Below are positions 20,452 to 27,817 of a DNA stretch of 30,295 nucleotides, in pieces (the stretch's first letter is position 1; the number at the start of each line of letters is the position of its first letter). This DNA is from UBA9337 sp036584565. Lineage in GTDB: Bacteria > Patescibacteriota > Minisyncoccia > Moranbacterales > UBA9337. Below the pieces are notes generated by a model. The model was not told the origin of the DNA. It saw nothing but the letters and a program-made list of their open reading frames with translations, and did no database searches. The position numbers and the translations under genes are program-made. Location of the stretch: positions 1-30,295 of the forward strand of contig JAZHDF010000014.1 in NCBI GenBank assembly GCA_036584565.1, in the 5' to 3' direction.

Positions 20452-22587
20452 ATGGACATCAAAAATTTAAGAAATATCGGAATTATCGCTCATATTGACG
20501 GTGGCAAGACCACCACGACCGAGCGGATTTTGTATTATACGGGGATAACTCATAAAATCGGCGAGGTTCACGAGGGAGAAGCCACTATGGACTGGATGGA
20601 GCAAGAGCGAGAGCGGGGAATCACTATTACCAGCGCCGCTACCACTTGTTTTTGGAAGGAACATCAGATAAACATTATTGATACTCCCGGACATGTGGAT
20701 TTTACCGTGGAGGTGGAGCGCTCCTTGAGAGTTTTGGACGGAGCGGTGGTTATTTTTGACGGTAAAGAAGGGGTAGAACCTCAAAGTGAAACAGTTTGGC
20801 GACAAGCCGACAGATATAAGGTTCCTCGAATGTGTTTTATTAATAAAATTGATAAGGAGGGAGCCGATTTTAATAAGGCGCTAAAATCAATCCATGACAG
20901 ATTGAGTCCGAAAGCTGTAGCGCTTCAAATGCCGATTGGTGAAAGAAGTGAATTTTCCGGAGTGGTTGATTTGATGAAAATGAAAGCTTACGAGTTTGAA
21001 GGAGCGATGGGTGAAAATGTTATCGAAAAAGAAATTCCGGCCGAACTTCTGGAGAAGGCTCAGGCCCAGAGAGATGTTTTAGTGGAAAAGATTTCCGAAA
21101 CGGATGATGAACTGACGATGAAGTTTTTGGAAGGAGAGGAAATTTCCGTAGACGAATTAAAATTAGCATTAAGAAAGGCGGTAATTGATGTAAAATTAAT
21201 TCCGGTTTTTACCGGCACCGCTTTGAGAAATAAAGGAGTACAATTGGTTTTGGATGCGGTAGTGGATTACTTGCCGGCGCCTATCGACCTTCCTCCGGTT
21301 AAAGCTGAGGATGTCAAGACAGGAGATGAAATAAAAATTAATCCTTCCGAGAGCGAACCCTTTGCCGCCTTGGCTTTTAAAGTGGCTACCGATCCTTTTG
21401 TGGGTCAGGTGACTTTTTTTAGAATTTATTCCGGCTCTTTAAAATCCGGTTCTTATGTTTATAATTCAACTAAAGGAGAGAAGGAGAGAATTAGTCGAAT
21501 TTTGAGAATGCATTCTAATCATCGCGAGGAGATTGAATATTTGGGAGTGGGCGAAATCGGAGCTTTGGTGGGTCTAAAAAATACCACTACCGGAGATACT
21601 CTTTGCGATATGGACAAAAAAGTCATCTTGGAGAAAATGACCTTTCCCGAACCGGTAATTGATATCGCGATTGAGCCCAAAACCAAAGCCGATCAAGAGA
21701 AAATGGGTATTGCGCTTAAAAAATTATCCGAAGAAGATCCTACCTTTAGAGTTCGAACCGATGAAGAAACCGGACAGACAATCATTTCCGGAATGGGTGA
21801 ATTGCACTTGGATGTTTTGGTGGACAGAATGAAAAGAGAATTTAAAGTAGAAGCTAATATCGGCAAGCCTCAAGTAGCTTATCGTGAAACCATAAAAAGT
21901 ACTTCCGAAGCCGAGGGTAAATATATCAAACAATCCGGCGGTCGCGGACAATACGGGCATTGCTGGGTTAAATTGGAACCATTGGTTAAAATCGAAAAAA
22001 CAGAAGAGGAAAAAGAAGAAGAAAAAAGATCCGGCAAGAAAACAGAAGAGGCTATTTTTGAATTTGTTAATGAAATTAAGGGAGGAGCTATACCGCAAGA
22101 ATTTATTCCTCATGTGGAAAAAGGAATCAAAGAGGCGATGGGTAACGGAATTTTAGCCGGTTTCCCGATGGTGGATATCAGAGCGACTTTATATGACGGA
22201 ACTTATCATGATGTCGATTCTTCGGAAGCGGCTTTTAAAGTGGCGGGCTCAATGGCCTTCAAGGCGGCGGCCAAATTGGCCAATCCGGTTTTATTGGAGC
22301 CGATAATGAAAGTGGTTATCAATGTCCCGGAGCAATATATGGGGGATGTGGTGGGCGATATCAATTCTCGTCGAGGAATCATTAAGGAGATTAATGATAA
22401 AGGAGAAGGAACGGCAATTATCAAAGAGATTGAGACCGAAGTGCCTTTGTCTTCGATGTTTGGCTACACTACCCAGCTTCGCAGTATGACTCAAGGAAGA
22501 GCTTCTTCGGTAATGGAGTTTGCCAGATACGCGGAAGTACCCGGCAATATCGCTCAGGAGTTGGTGGGCGGAGGAGTAAAGAAATAA
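20452..22587 (+). CDS. fusA: elongation factor G
   Basis: GTPase that drives ribosomal translocation, 711 residues. G motifs are AHIDGGKT (13-20), RGITITSAATT, DTPGHVDF, NKID and GTAL. The P-loop has Gly17 where AHIDAGKT is usual. Domains II to V are complete, with GMGELHLDVLVDRMKREF and, in domain IV, the GFPMVDIRATLYDGTYHDVDSSE region. Domain IV also contains an acidic/basic insert (KTEEEKEEEKRSGKKTEE). No Shine-Dalgarno; the start is preceded by the same 19-nt repeat as rpsG. A strong terminator follows at 22604-22631, so tuf is transcribed separately. Confidence 0.99.
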   Translation: MDIKNLRNIGIIAHIDGGKTTTTERILYYTGITHKIGEVHEGEATMDWMEQERERGITITSAATTCFWKEHQINIIDTPGHVDFTVEVERSLRVLDGAVVIFDGKEGVEPQSETVWRQADRYKVPRMCFINKIDKEGADFNKALKSIHDRLSPKAVALQMPIGERSEFSGVVDLMKMKAYEFEGAMGENVIEKEIPAELLEKAQAQRDVLVEKISETDDELTMKFLEGEEISVDELKLALRKAVIDVKLIPVFTGTALRNKGVQLVLDAVVDYLPAPIDLPPVKAEDVKTGDEIKINPSESEPFAALAFKVATDPFVGQVTFFRIYSGSLKSGSYVYNSTKGEKERISRILRMHSNHREEIEYLGVGEIGALVGLKNTTTGDTLCDMDKKVILEKMTFPEPVIDIAIEPKTKADQEKMGIALKKLSEEDPTFRVRTDEETGQTIISGMGELHLDVLVDRMKREFKVEANIGKPQVAYRETIKSTSEAEGKYIKQSGGRGQYGHCWVKLEPLVKIEKTEEEKEEEKRSGKKTEEAIFEFVNEIKGGAIPQEFIPHVEKGIKEAMGNGILAGFPMVDIRATLYDGTYHDVDSSEAAFKVAGSMAFKAAAKLANPVLLEPIMKVVINVPEQYMGDVVGDINSRRGIIKEINDKGEGTAIIKEIETEVPLSSMFGYTTQLRSMTQGRASSVMEFARYAEVPGNIAQELVGGGVKK

Positions 22588-22603
22588 AAAATATTTTTAA
22601 AAG

Positions 22604-22631
22604 ACCCGACAAATTTTGTCGGGTTTTTTTG
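22604..22631 (+). terminator. rho-independent terminator after fusA
   Basis: ACCCGACAA (22604-22612) and TTGTCGGGT (22616-22624) form a perfect 9-bp stem, followed by a T-run to 22631. Confidence 0.9.
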
Positions 22632-22632
22632 T

Positions 22633-22661
22633 TTGACAATCTCTTCCGTTTTTTATATTCT
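22633..22661 (+). promoter_or_regulatory. strong promoter just after the fusA terminator
   Basis: TTGACA (22633-22638), exactly 17 bp, TATTCT (22656-22661). It would transcribe the region 22668 onward, where only a doubtful small gene is found. Confidence 0.65.
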
Positions 22662-22719
22662 TAAGCGGTAATTTAAGAAAAGTTCTTTTTTATTTTCATT
22701 TGAAAGAGGAATAGCTATC

Positions 22720-23061
22720 ATGAAAAAAGTTGAGGGTTTGAAATATTGCCAATTTGTTTATCTTGGGATAGATAAAATCAGTATATTGAAATGGTATTTT
22801 ATCAATATTTTAACTTTTAACTATTGGTCGGTTGTAGTTATTACGCCGGCTGCCGGCAGAGAGGGCGGCAGGCATATCGATATCTATAACTTAAGATCGA
22901 AAATCAATAAAAAAAGGGAGCTTTTGAATAAATTAAGGGAAAATAAAAGAGGCGAAGAGATTTATTTATTCTCTTTTTTCGATTTTCCGAAATTGACGGT
23001 TTTCTTTTTTCGCCTAAGAAAAAAAAAGGGGGGGGTGTTGCCGGGTCAACACCCCCCCTAA
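22720..23061 (+). CDS. doubtful small hypothetical protein
   Basis: A 113-residue frame beginning MKKVEGLKYCQFVYLGIDK. In its favour are a promoter 60-90 nt upstream and AGAGGA 10 nt before the ATG. Against it: the middle (TPAAGREGGRH) is encoded by a GC-rich palindromic repeat, and the end (RKKKGGVLPGQHPP) reads through two hairpins. It may be a degraded gene or a chance frame over a structured RNA. No family is recognised. Confidence 0.25.
   Translation: MKKVEGLKYCQFVYLGIDKISILKWYFINILTFNYWSVVVITPAAGREGGRHIDIYNLRSKINKKRELLNKLRENKRGEEIYLFSFFDFPKLTVFFFRLRKKKGGVLPGQHPP
23028..23058 (-). terminator. very strong GC-rich hairpin, terminator-like in the minus direction
   Basis: GGGGGGGTGTTG (23029-23040) and CAACACCCCCCC (23047-23058) form a perfect 12-bp stem with a 6-base loop. 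A-runs lie on the left (23019-23027) and right. Only the minus strand gains a U-run after the stem, yet no minus-strand gene precedes it. On the plus strand it could still act as a road-block before the tuf promoter. Confidence 0.6.
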
Positions 23062-23123
23062 AAAATTAAGCGCTATCACCTTTTTGAGTTAAAAAGTTTA
23101 AAAAAATCGGCAGTCTTTGACTA

Positions 23124-23151
23124 TTGACAAAAAAAAATAAAATGCTATCAT
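23124..23151 (+). promoter_or_regulatory. tuf promoter
   Basis: TTGACA (23124-23129), 16 bp, TATCAT (23146-23151) with the TGC extended -10 element. It predicts a leader of about 130 nt for tuf, containing a GAGAG/CTCTC hairpin near 23259-23276. Confidence 0.8.
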
Positions 23152-23290
23152 TGATTAAGTAATACTAAATAAAGCGAAATCTGTTTTTGTGTTGCATAGT
23201 TTTTTGTAAATTTTTTAAAATTTAAAAAATAATTAATTAATAAAATATAAAAAATGTGAGAGTGGTTTTTCTCTCGCAAAACAAATTTAT

Positions 23291-24481
23291 ATGGCAGAAA
23301 AATTTGAAAGAACCAAGCCCCATGTTAATGTGGGAACGATCGGCCATGTTGATCATGGTAAAACTACTTTGACCGCAGCCATTCTTCATGTTTTGAGTTT
23401 GAAGGGTTTGGCTAAGAAGAAAGATGTTTCCGAAATCGACAAGGCTCCCGAGGAGCGAGAGCGCGGAATTACTATTGCGACCGCTCATTGCGAGTATGAA
23501 TCAGAAAAAAGACATTATGCCCATGTGGATTGTCCCGGACATGCCGATTACATCAAAAATATGATTACCGGAGCCGCTCAGATGGATGGAGCTATTTTGG
23601 TGGTTAGCGCTACCGACGGTCCGATGCCTCAAACCAGAGAGCATATTCTTTTGGCTAAGCAAGTGGGTGTTCCGAATATTGTTGTATTTGTAAATAAAGT
23701 TGACATGGTGGATGATCCGGAATTAATCGATTTGGTGGAGGAAGAAATAAGAGAGCTTCTTTCCAAATATGAGTTTGACGGAGATAATGCTGCTATTATT
23801 CGCGGATCGGCAATTCAAGCTTTGAGTACCGCTGGAGCGGAAGACGCGGCTGCTAAACCGATTTTCGATTTGATGGATGCTTTGGATGAAAAAATTCCCG
23901 AACCTGTTCGGGACACTGAAAAACCTTTCTTGATGCCGATTGAGGATATTTTCTCGATTGAAGGAAGAGGAACTGTGGTGACCGGAAGAATCGAGAGAGG
24001 AACAGTGACAGTGGGTGCCGATGTTGAAATAATCGGTCTTCGCGATACTCAAAAAACAACCGTTACCGGAATCGAGATGTTTAATAAGCAACTTGATAAA
24101 GGTACCGCCGGAGACAATTCCGGAGTTTTATTGAGAGGAACCAAGAAGGAAGACGTAGAAAGAGGACAAGTTTTGGCTGCTCCCGGATCAATTACTCCGC
24201 ATAGCGAGTTTGAGGGAGAAATTTATGTCCTAACTAAAGAGGAAGGCGGAAGACATACTCCTTTCTTCAAAGGATATAAGCCTCAATTCTATATTCGAAC
24301 CACTGATGTTACCGGAGAAGTTGAACTTCCGGAAGGAACAGAAATGGTTATGCCCGGAGACACTGTTAATTTAAAGATTAAACTGTCATCCAATGTGGCG
24401 ATGGAAGAAGGAATGAGATTTGCGATTCGAGAGGGCGGCAGAACCGTGGGTGCCGGTATTGCAACAAAAATTATCAAATAA
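23291..24481 (+). CDS. tuf: elongation factor Tu
   Basis: GTPase that delivers aminoacyl-tRNA to the ribosome, 396 residues. The P-loop GHVDHGKT is at 18-25, switch I RGITIATAHCEYE, DCPGHADY, NKVDMVDD and the GSAIQAL motif follow, and domains II and III are complete to the C-terminal GRTVGAGIATKIIK. It has its own TTGACA/TATCAT promoter, being separated from fusA by about 700 bases and a terminator. rpsJ follows after 106 nt. No Shine-Dalgarno is visible. Confidence 0.99.
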   Translation: MAEKFERTKPHVNVGTIGHVDHGKTTLTAAILHVLSLKGLAKKKDVSEIDKAPEERERGITIATAHCEYESEKRHYAHVDCPGHADYIKNMITGAAQMDGAILVVSATDGPMPQTREHILLAKQVGVPNIVVFVNKVDMVDDPELIDLVEEEIRELLSKYEFDGDNAAIIRGSAIQALSTAGAEDAAAKPIFDLMDALDEKIPEPVRDTEKPFLMPIEDIFSIEGRGTVVTGRIERGTVTVGADVEIIGLRDTQKTTVTGIEMFNKQLDKGTAGDNSGVLLRGTKKEDVERGQVLAAPGSITPHSEFEGEIYVLTKEEGGRHTPFFKGYKPQFYIRTTDVTGEVELPEGTEMVMPGDTVNLKIKLSSNVAMEEGMRFAIREGGRTVGAGIATKIIK

Positions 24482-24508
24482 TTAAAATATTTGAGCGAAC
24501 TTTAACCT

Positions 24509-24525
24509 GTCCGCCTCGGGCGGAC
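24509..24525. repeat. GC-rich palindrome between tuf and rpsJ
   Basis: GTCCGCC (24509-24515), TCG, GGCGGAC (24519-24525): a perfect 7-bp stem flanked by CC and GG in an AT-rich spacer. No T-run follows, so it looks like a dispersed palindromic repeat. A second small hairpin (TTCTCTT/AAGAGAA) lies at about 24535-24555. Confidence 0.6.
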
Positions 24526-24587
24526 GGGGGAATAGTTCTCTTAAAAAAAGAGAATAAATTATTAATAGTGTAGAATTTATTACTACA

Positions 24588-24914
24588 ATGAATAAAAAAG
24601 AAGAAGCACAATCCAGAGTTAGGATAAAAATCAAGGCCTACGATAATAAGGTAATTGATCAATCGGCTAAGAAGATTATTGAAACAGCGCTAAGATCGGG
24701 GGCTCAGATTGCCGGTCCTGTACCTTTGCCAACCGAGATTCATAAGGTAACCGTAAATAAATCTACTTTTGTTCACAAAGATGCCCGTGATCAATACGAG
24801 ATGAGAGTGCATAAGCGTTTAATAGATATTATGGATCCGAAATCCAAGACAATTGACGATTTGACCAATTTGGATTTGCCGGCCGGAGTGGATATTGAGG
24901 TGAAAATGATTTAA
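24588..24914 (+). CDS. rpsJ: 30S ribosomal protein S10 (NusE)
   Basis: Small-subunit head protein that also partners NusB in antitermination, 108 residues. Recognised by RVRIKIKAYDNKVIDQSAKK, GAQIAGPVPLPTEIHKVTVNKS and HKDARDQYEMRVHKRLIDI. A short basic N-terminus (MNKKEEAQS) precedes the domain. A TAGAAT -10 at 24571-24576 could give an mRNA with only a few leader bases. It is separated from rplC by 230 nt with a second promoter. Confidence 0.99.
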   Translation: MNKKEEAQSRVRIKIKAYDNKVIDQSAKKIIETALRSGAQIAGPVPLPTEIHKVTVNKSTFVHKDARDQYEMRVHKRLIDIMDPKSKTIDDLTNLDLPAGVDIEVKMI

Positions 24915-24921
24915 AAAAAAT

Positions 24922-24951
24922 TTGACACAAATTCATTTATCGGCTTATAAT
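24922..24951 (+). promoter_or_regulatory. promoter of the rplC-led ribosomal protein operon
   Basis: TTGACA (24922-24927), 18 bp, TATAAT (24946-24951): consensus in both hexamers. It lies inside a long inverted repeat and starts transcription near 24958, giving a leader of about 187 nt before rplC. Confidence 0.85.
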
Positions 24952-24983
24952 GTATTTGTTTGCTGATAAATGAATTTGTGACA
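24923..24983. promoter_or_regulatory. long inverted repeat enclosing the rplC promoter -10
   Basis: Bases 24926-24941 are the perfect reverse complement of 24965-24980 (16 bp). With one mismatch the arms extend to 19 bp (24923-24941 and 24965-24983). The left arm covers most of the -35, and the right arm begins about 7 bases after the predicted start. The 23-base spacer contains the -10. Confidence 0.9.
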
Positions 24984-24998
24984 ATGTTTAAAATACAA

Positions 24999-25101
24999 CT
25001 AGTTAAAGTCCCGTTGCTCGCAAGCAATAGGATACTCAACTAGCCAGAAGATTTAAAAACTTATTTTTTAGTTTTTACTGGCTCGGGAAGTCCAGTTTTT
25101 T
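24999..25101 (+). ncRNA. structured rplC leader with possible attenuator
   Basis: Stem 1: CTAGTT (24999-25004) with AACTAG (25038-25043), enclosing TCC/GGA and TTGCT (25014-25018) with AGCAA (25023-25027). Stem 2: AGCCAG (25042-25047) with CTGGCT (25078-25083), enclosing AAAAACT (25055-25061) with AGTTTTT (25070-25076). Stem 3: ACTGG (25077-25081) with CCAGT (25092-25096), running into six T (25096-25101), terminator-like. Stems 2 and 3 share bases 25077-25083 and exclude each other, as in an attenuator. Ligand unknown; a ribosomal protein encoded downstream, such as L4, is the natural guess. Confidence 0.5.
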
Positions 25102-25144
25102 GTTTGTTGAAATGATTTTATAAGAAGTTTTTAATTAAAACAAG

Positions 25145-25717
25145 ATGGCTAAGTTTATATTAGGAAAAAAGATTGGGATGACGACTGTTTATGATAAGGA
25201 TAAAGGTGCTTTAAATATCACTCTTTTGGAATGTTTGCCCAATAAAATAGAAAGATTGAAGGATAAGGAAAAAGACGGATATAGCGCCGTTTGTTTGAGC
25301 TTGGGGGATGAAAAGAAAAAATCTATTTCAAGAGAATTTCGAGTAACTGAAGCTGAGAAGACTTCTTTTGAGGCGGACAAAGAAATTACAGTGGATATTT
25401 TTGAGTTGAATGAAAAGGTGCAAGTTTCGGGAAAAACCAAGGCCAAAGGTTATCAGGGAGTAGTTAAGAGACACGGTTTTGCCGGAGCTCCGGCTTCCCA
25501 TGGTCATCGACATGATCATCGCGCCCCCGGCTCAATCGGTTCGGCTTTTCCGGAACATGTTTTGAAAGGTAAAAAAATGGCTGGTCGAATGGGTGGCGAT
25601 AATTTTACCGTAAAAAATTTGCGTGTAGCCTTAGTGGATAAAGACAAGAACCTTTTGGGTCTGAAAGGAGCAGTGCCGGGAGTGACAGGGCGATTGGTCC
25701 AAGTGGTTGCCAAATAG
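25145..25717 (+). CDS. rplC: 50S ribosomal protein L3
   Basis: Early-assembling 23S rRNA-binding protein near the peptidyl transferase centre, 190 residues. FILGKKIGMTTVYDKD at the start, GYQGVVKRHGFAG, SHGHRHDHRAPGSIG and GKKMAGRMGGD are diagnostic. It is first in an rplC-rplD-rplW-rpsS-rplV-rplB-rpsC-rplP-rpmC-rpsQ series, behind its own promoter and structured leader, and rplD follows after 37 nt. Confidence 0.99.
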   Translation: MAKFILGKKIGMTTVYDKDKGALNITLLECLPNKIERLKDKEKDGYSAVCLSLGDEKKKSISREFRVTEAEKTSFEADKEITVDIFELNEKVQVSGKTKAKGYQGVVKRHGFAGAPASHGHRHDHRAPGSIGSAFPEHVLKGKKMAGRMGGDNFTVKNLRVALVDKDKNLLGLKGAVPGVTGRLVQVVAK

Positions 25718-25754
25718 GATTTTAAAGTATTATTTATTCTGAATATTAAAAAAG

Positions 25755-26378
25755 ATGAAAACTATAGTATACAATTTGGAAGGCAAGAAGGTTAAGGATT
25801 TGGAACTCTCAGAAAAAGTCTTCAATATTCCATTAAATGCCGATTTATTGCATCAAATTTATGTCTCGATGGATGCCAATCAGCGGATATCCATTGCTCA
25901 TACCAAAGGCAGAGGAGAGGTGGCCGGAAGCGGTAAGAAGCCCTGGAAGCAAAAAGGTACCGGTCGAGCCAGAGCGGGTTCAGTCAGAAGCCCTATTTGG
26001 AGAGGGGGAGGAATTGTTTTTGGTCCGCAAAAAGATAGAAATTTCAAGAAAAAGATCAATAAAAAATCAAATACCAAGGCAATTTTGATGGCTTTGAGTG
26101 AAAAGTTGAGAAGCGAAAATCTTTTGGTTGTGGATAAATTGGAAGCCAAAAACAAGAAAACCAAAGATATCGCCGTTGGTTTGGATAATTTAAAAGTGAA
26201 AGGTTCAGTTTTGATTAATTTGGCTCAAGGAGAAAAGGAAAGCTATTTATATGTTAGAAATATAAAGAAAGTAAAATGTTTGCCGATTGATAATTTGAAT
26301 GTTTTGGATATAATGAATCATAAAAATTTGATTTTAAGCGAAGAATCGATAAAGTATTTAGAAAAAAAATATAACTAG
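25755..26378 (+). CDS. rplD: 50S ribosomal protein L4
   Basis: Large-subunit protein lining the exit tunnel, 207 residues. The extended-loop signature GRGEVAGSGKKPWKQKGTGRAR followed by GSVRSPIWRGGGIVFGP is clear, as is the C-terminal domain. In E. coli, L4 represses its own operon by binding the leader; the structured leader before rplC makes similar control here possible but unproven. rplW follows after 6 nt, so translation is probably coupled. Confidence 0.99.
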   Translation: MKTIVYNLEGKKVKDLELSEKVFNIPLNADLLHQIYVSMDANQRISIAHTKGRGEVAGSGKKPWKQKGTGRARAGSVRSPIWRGGGIVFGPQKDRNFKKKINKKSNTKAILMALSEKLRSENLLVVDKLEAKNKKTKDIAVGLDNLKVKGSVLINLAQGEKESYLYVRNIKKVKCLPIDNLNVLDIMNHKNLILSEESIKYLEKKYN

Positions 26379-26384
26379 AATTTT

Positions 26385-26789
26385 ATGGGTCTATTTGAAA
26401 AAAAAGAAGCAGAAAAAAAGGAAGAAAAAAAGCCGATTGTCAAAAGTCCGGCGGTTGTTAAAGCAGATAAAGAATCTTCCGCTTCCAGTATTGTTGCTCA
26501 AGAGGGAGCCGGTTTGGCTTATAAATTCATTATTAAGCCCTGGATTACCGAGAAGACGCAGGAAATGATGACGACAGATAAATATGTTTTTCGTTTGAGA
26601 GCCAAAGTTACCAAAAGGGAGGCCAAAGTTGCTATTGAGAAACTATACAATGTTAAGGTGATTGGTGTGAATATAGTTAATATTCCTTCTAAAAAAAGAA
26701 GATTCGGCCGTTATACCGGAATGAAGTCGGCAGTTAGAAAGGCGATTGTAACACTCAAGAAGGGAGATAAGATTGAAATTTTTGAATAG
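26385..26789 (+). CDS. rplW: 50S ribosomal protein L23, with N-terminal extension
   Basis: Exit-site protein that docks trigger factor and SRP, 134 residues. The L23 domain starts near residue 46 (AYKFIIKPWITEKTQ) and continues through NKYVFRLRAKVTK-type sequence (DKYVFRLRAKVTKREAK), VIGVNIVNIPSKKRRFGRY and the terminal strand. About 45 residues of Lys/Glu/Ala-rich extension precede it (MGLFEKKEAEKKEEKKP onward). In canonical order rplB comes next; here there is a 97-nt spacer with a tandem repeat and then rpsS. Confidence 0.98.
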   Translation: MGLFEKKEAEKKEEKKPIVKSPAVVKADKESSASSIVAQEGAGLAYKFIIKPWITEKTQEMMTTDKYVFRLRAKVTKREAKVAIEKLYNVKVIGVNIVNIPSKKRRFGRYTGMKSAVRKAIVTLKKGDKIEIFE

Positions 26790-26846
26790 TTTCGGATAAT
26801 TAAGAATTTAAGAATAGATATAATTTTAATATTATAAATAGGAAAA

Positions 26847-26874
26847 TTATCGGTTGCCGGTTATCGGTTGCCGG
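26847..26874 (+). repeat. 14-bp tandem repeat upstream of rpsS
   Basis: TTATCGGTTGCCGG occurs twice head to tail (26847-26860 and 26861-26874), followed by TTAACA just before the rpsS start. It lies in the spacer where rplB would normally be. Confidence 0.9.
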
Positions 26875-26886
26875 TTAACAGAAAAT

Positions 26887-27213
26887 ATGTCAAGAAGTTT
26901 AAAGAAAGGTCCGTATATAGACGAAAGATTATTGGATAAGATTAAGAATAAAAAAGCCGGAGACAAGGAAGTTATTAAAACTTGGTCAAGATCAGCCACG
27001 ATTGTTCCGGAGATGGTGGGTTTTACTTTCGGAGTTTACAACGGTAGGAAATTTATCAATGTTTATGTGATTGAAGAAATGGTGGGGCACAAGTTGGGAG
27101 AATTTTCTTTTACTCGAACTTTCTTTAAGCACGGCGGAAAGATTCAGAAAGATTTGGAGCAAGCCGCCAAGCAGAAAGAAATGGATGCCGCCAAAGCTGC
27201 CAAGAAAAGCTAG
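26887..27213 (+). CDS. rpsS: 30S ribosomal protein S19
   Basis: Head protein that contacts A-site tRNA, 108 residues. MSRSLKKGPYIDERLL fixes the start at ATG 26887; an in-frame ATG at 26854 would translate the tandem repeat and is rejected. TWSRSATIVPEMVGFTFGVYNGRKF and VGHKLGEFSFTRTFFKHGG are diagnostic. A short Lys/Ala tail (QAAKQKEMDAAKAAKKS) extends beyond the core. It follows rplW instead of rplB. Confidence 0.99.
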   Translation: MSRSLKKGPYIDERLLDKIKNKKAGDKEVIKTWSRSATIVPEMVGFTFGVYNGRKFINVYVIEEMVGHKLGEFSFTRTFFKHGGKIQKDLEQAAKQKEMDAAKAAKKS

Positions 27214-27245
27214 ATTTTTTAACCAAAGTTTATTAGATTTATTTT

Positions 27246-27791
27246 ATGAAAGTTAAAGCAAAATTAAAGAACATTAGAATATCTCCTCGAAAAGTTAGGA
27301 TAACCGCGGATATTATTAGGAATTGCGATATTGCGGAAGCTGTTTTCAGATTGAATAATACGGTTAAAAAATCCAATGAACCGGTTAAGAAGATGCTTTT
27401 GAGCGCCGTAGCCAACGCGGAAAATAATTTTAATTTAGATAGAAATTCTTTGGTCATCAGGGATATTCAGGTGGGTGAGGGCATAACCCTGAAGAGATGG
27501 ATGCCTCGAGCTTACGGTAGAGCCTCAAGTATTCTCAAAAGAAGTTCCCATGTTTATATAGTTTTGGAAGGCAAGGAAGGTGCTAAAAAGACGGCGGCTA
27601 AAAAGGCCAAAAAAGCTGAGAAAAAGGATGGCGTAAAAACCGAGGGGAGTGAACAGACCGTGGAGAAGGTAGTTGAAAAGAAAAAAGATATTCTAAAGTC
27701 CAGCAAGAGTCATTTCCAAGTTGAGGCGAAAAAGAAAGAGAGTCGGGAAAAGGGTTGGGCCAAGACCATGTTTAAGAGAAAGTCTGCTTAA
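27246..27791 (+). CDS. rplV: 50S ribosomal protein L22, with long Lys-rich C-terminal tail
   Basis: Exit-tunnel protein. The conserved domain (about 1-112) shows KNIRISPRKVRITADIIR and VGEGITLKRWMPRAYGRASSI-type sequence, plus the terminal strand HVYIVLEGKE. Residues about 115-181 are an extra Lys/Ala/Glu-rich tail ending ESREKGWAKTMFKRKSA, making it 181 residues against about 110 in compact L22. No frameshift is visible, so the tail is part of the gene. rplB follows after 26 nt. Confidence 0.98.
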   Translation: MKVKAKLKNIRISPRKVRITADIIRNCDIAEAVFRLNNTVKKSNEPVKKMLLSAVANAENNFNLDRNSLVIRDIQVGEGITLKRWMPRAYGRASSILKRSSHVYIVLEGKEGAKKTAAKKAKKAEKKDGVKTEGSEQTVEKVVEKKKDILKSSKSHFQVEAKKKESREKGWAKTMFKRKSA

Positions 27792-27817
27792 TTATAGATA
27801 ATTTTTAGATAAATAAG

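Larger units (their letters stand above)
22662..23123 (+). other. orphan transcribed region between fusA and tuf
   Basis: About 460 bases with a good promoter at their left edge and no confident gene. It holds a possible 113-codon frame, a GGCAG-type palindromic repeat (about 22850-22875), an AAGAGA/TCTCTT hairpin followed by T (22955-22979), and the GC-rich stem at 23028-23058. GGCGAA (22951-22956) could also pair with TTCGCC (23009-23014), making a larger folded RNA. A small RNA or a decayed gene are both possible. Confidence 0.45.

Noticed and set aside
24999..25043. The nested stem before rplC as a tRNA-like element
   Set aside because: Stem lengths and loops do not fit a cloverleaf and no T-arm consensus is present; a leader structure is the better reading.
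26854..26886. Longer start for rpsS at ATG 26854
   Set aside because: It would translate the 14-bp tandem repeat; S19 proteins begin MSRSLKKGP, which fits ATG 26887.
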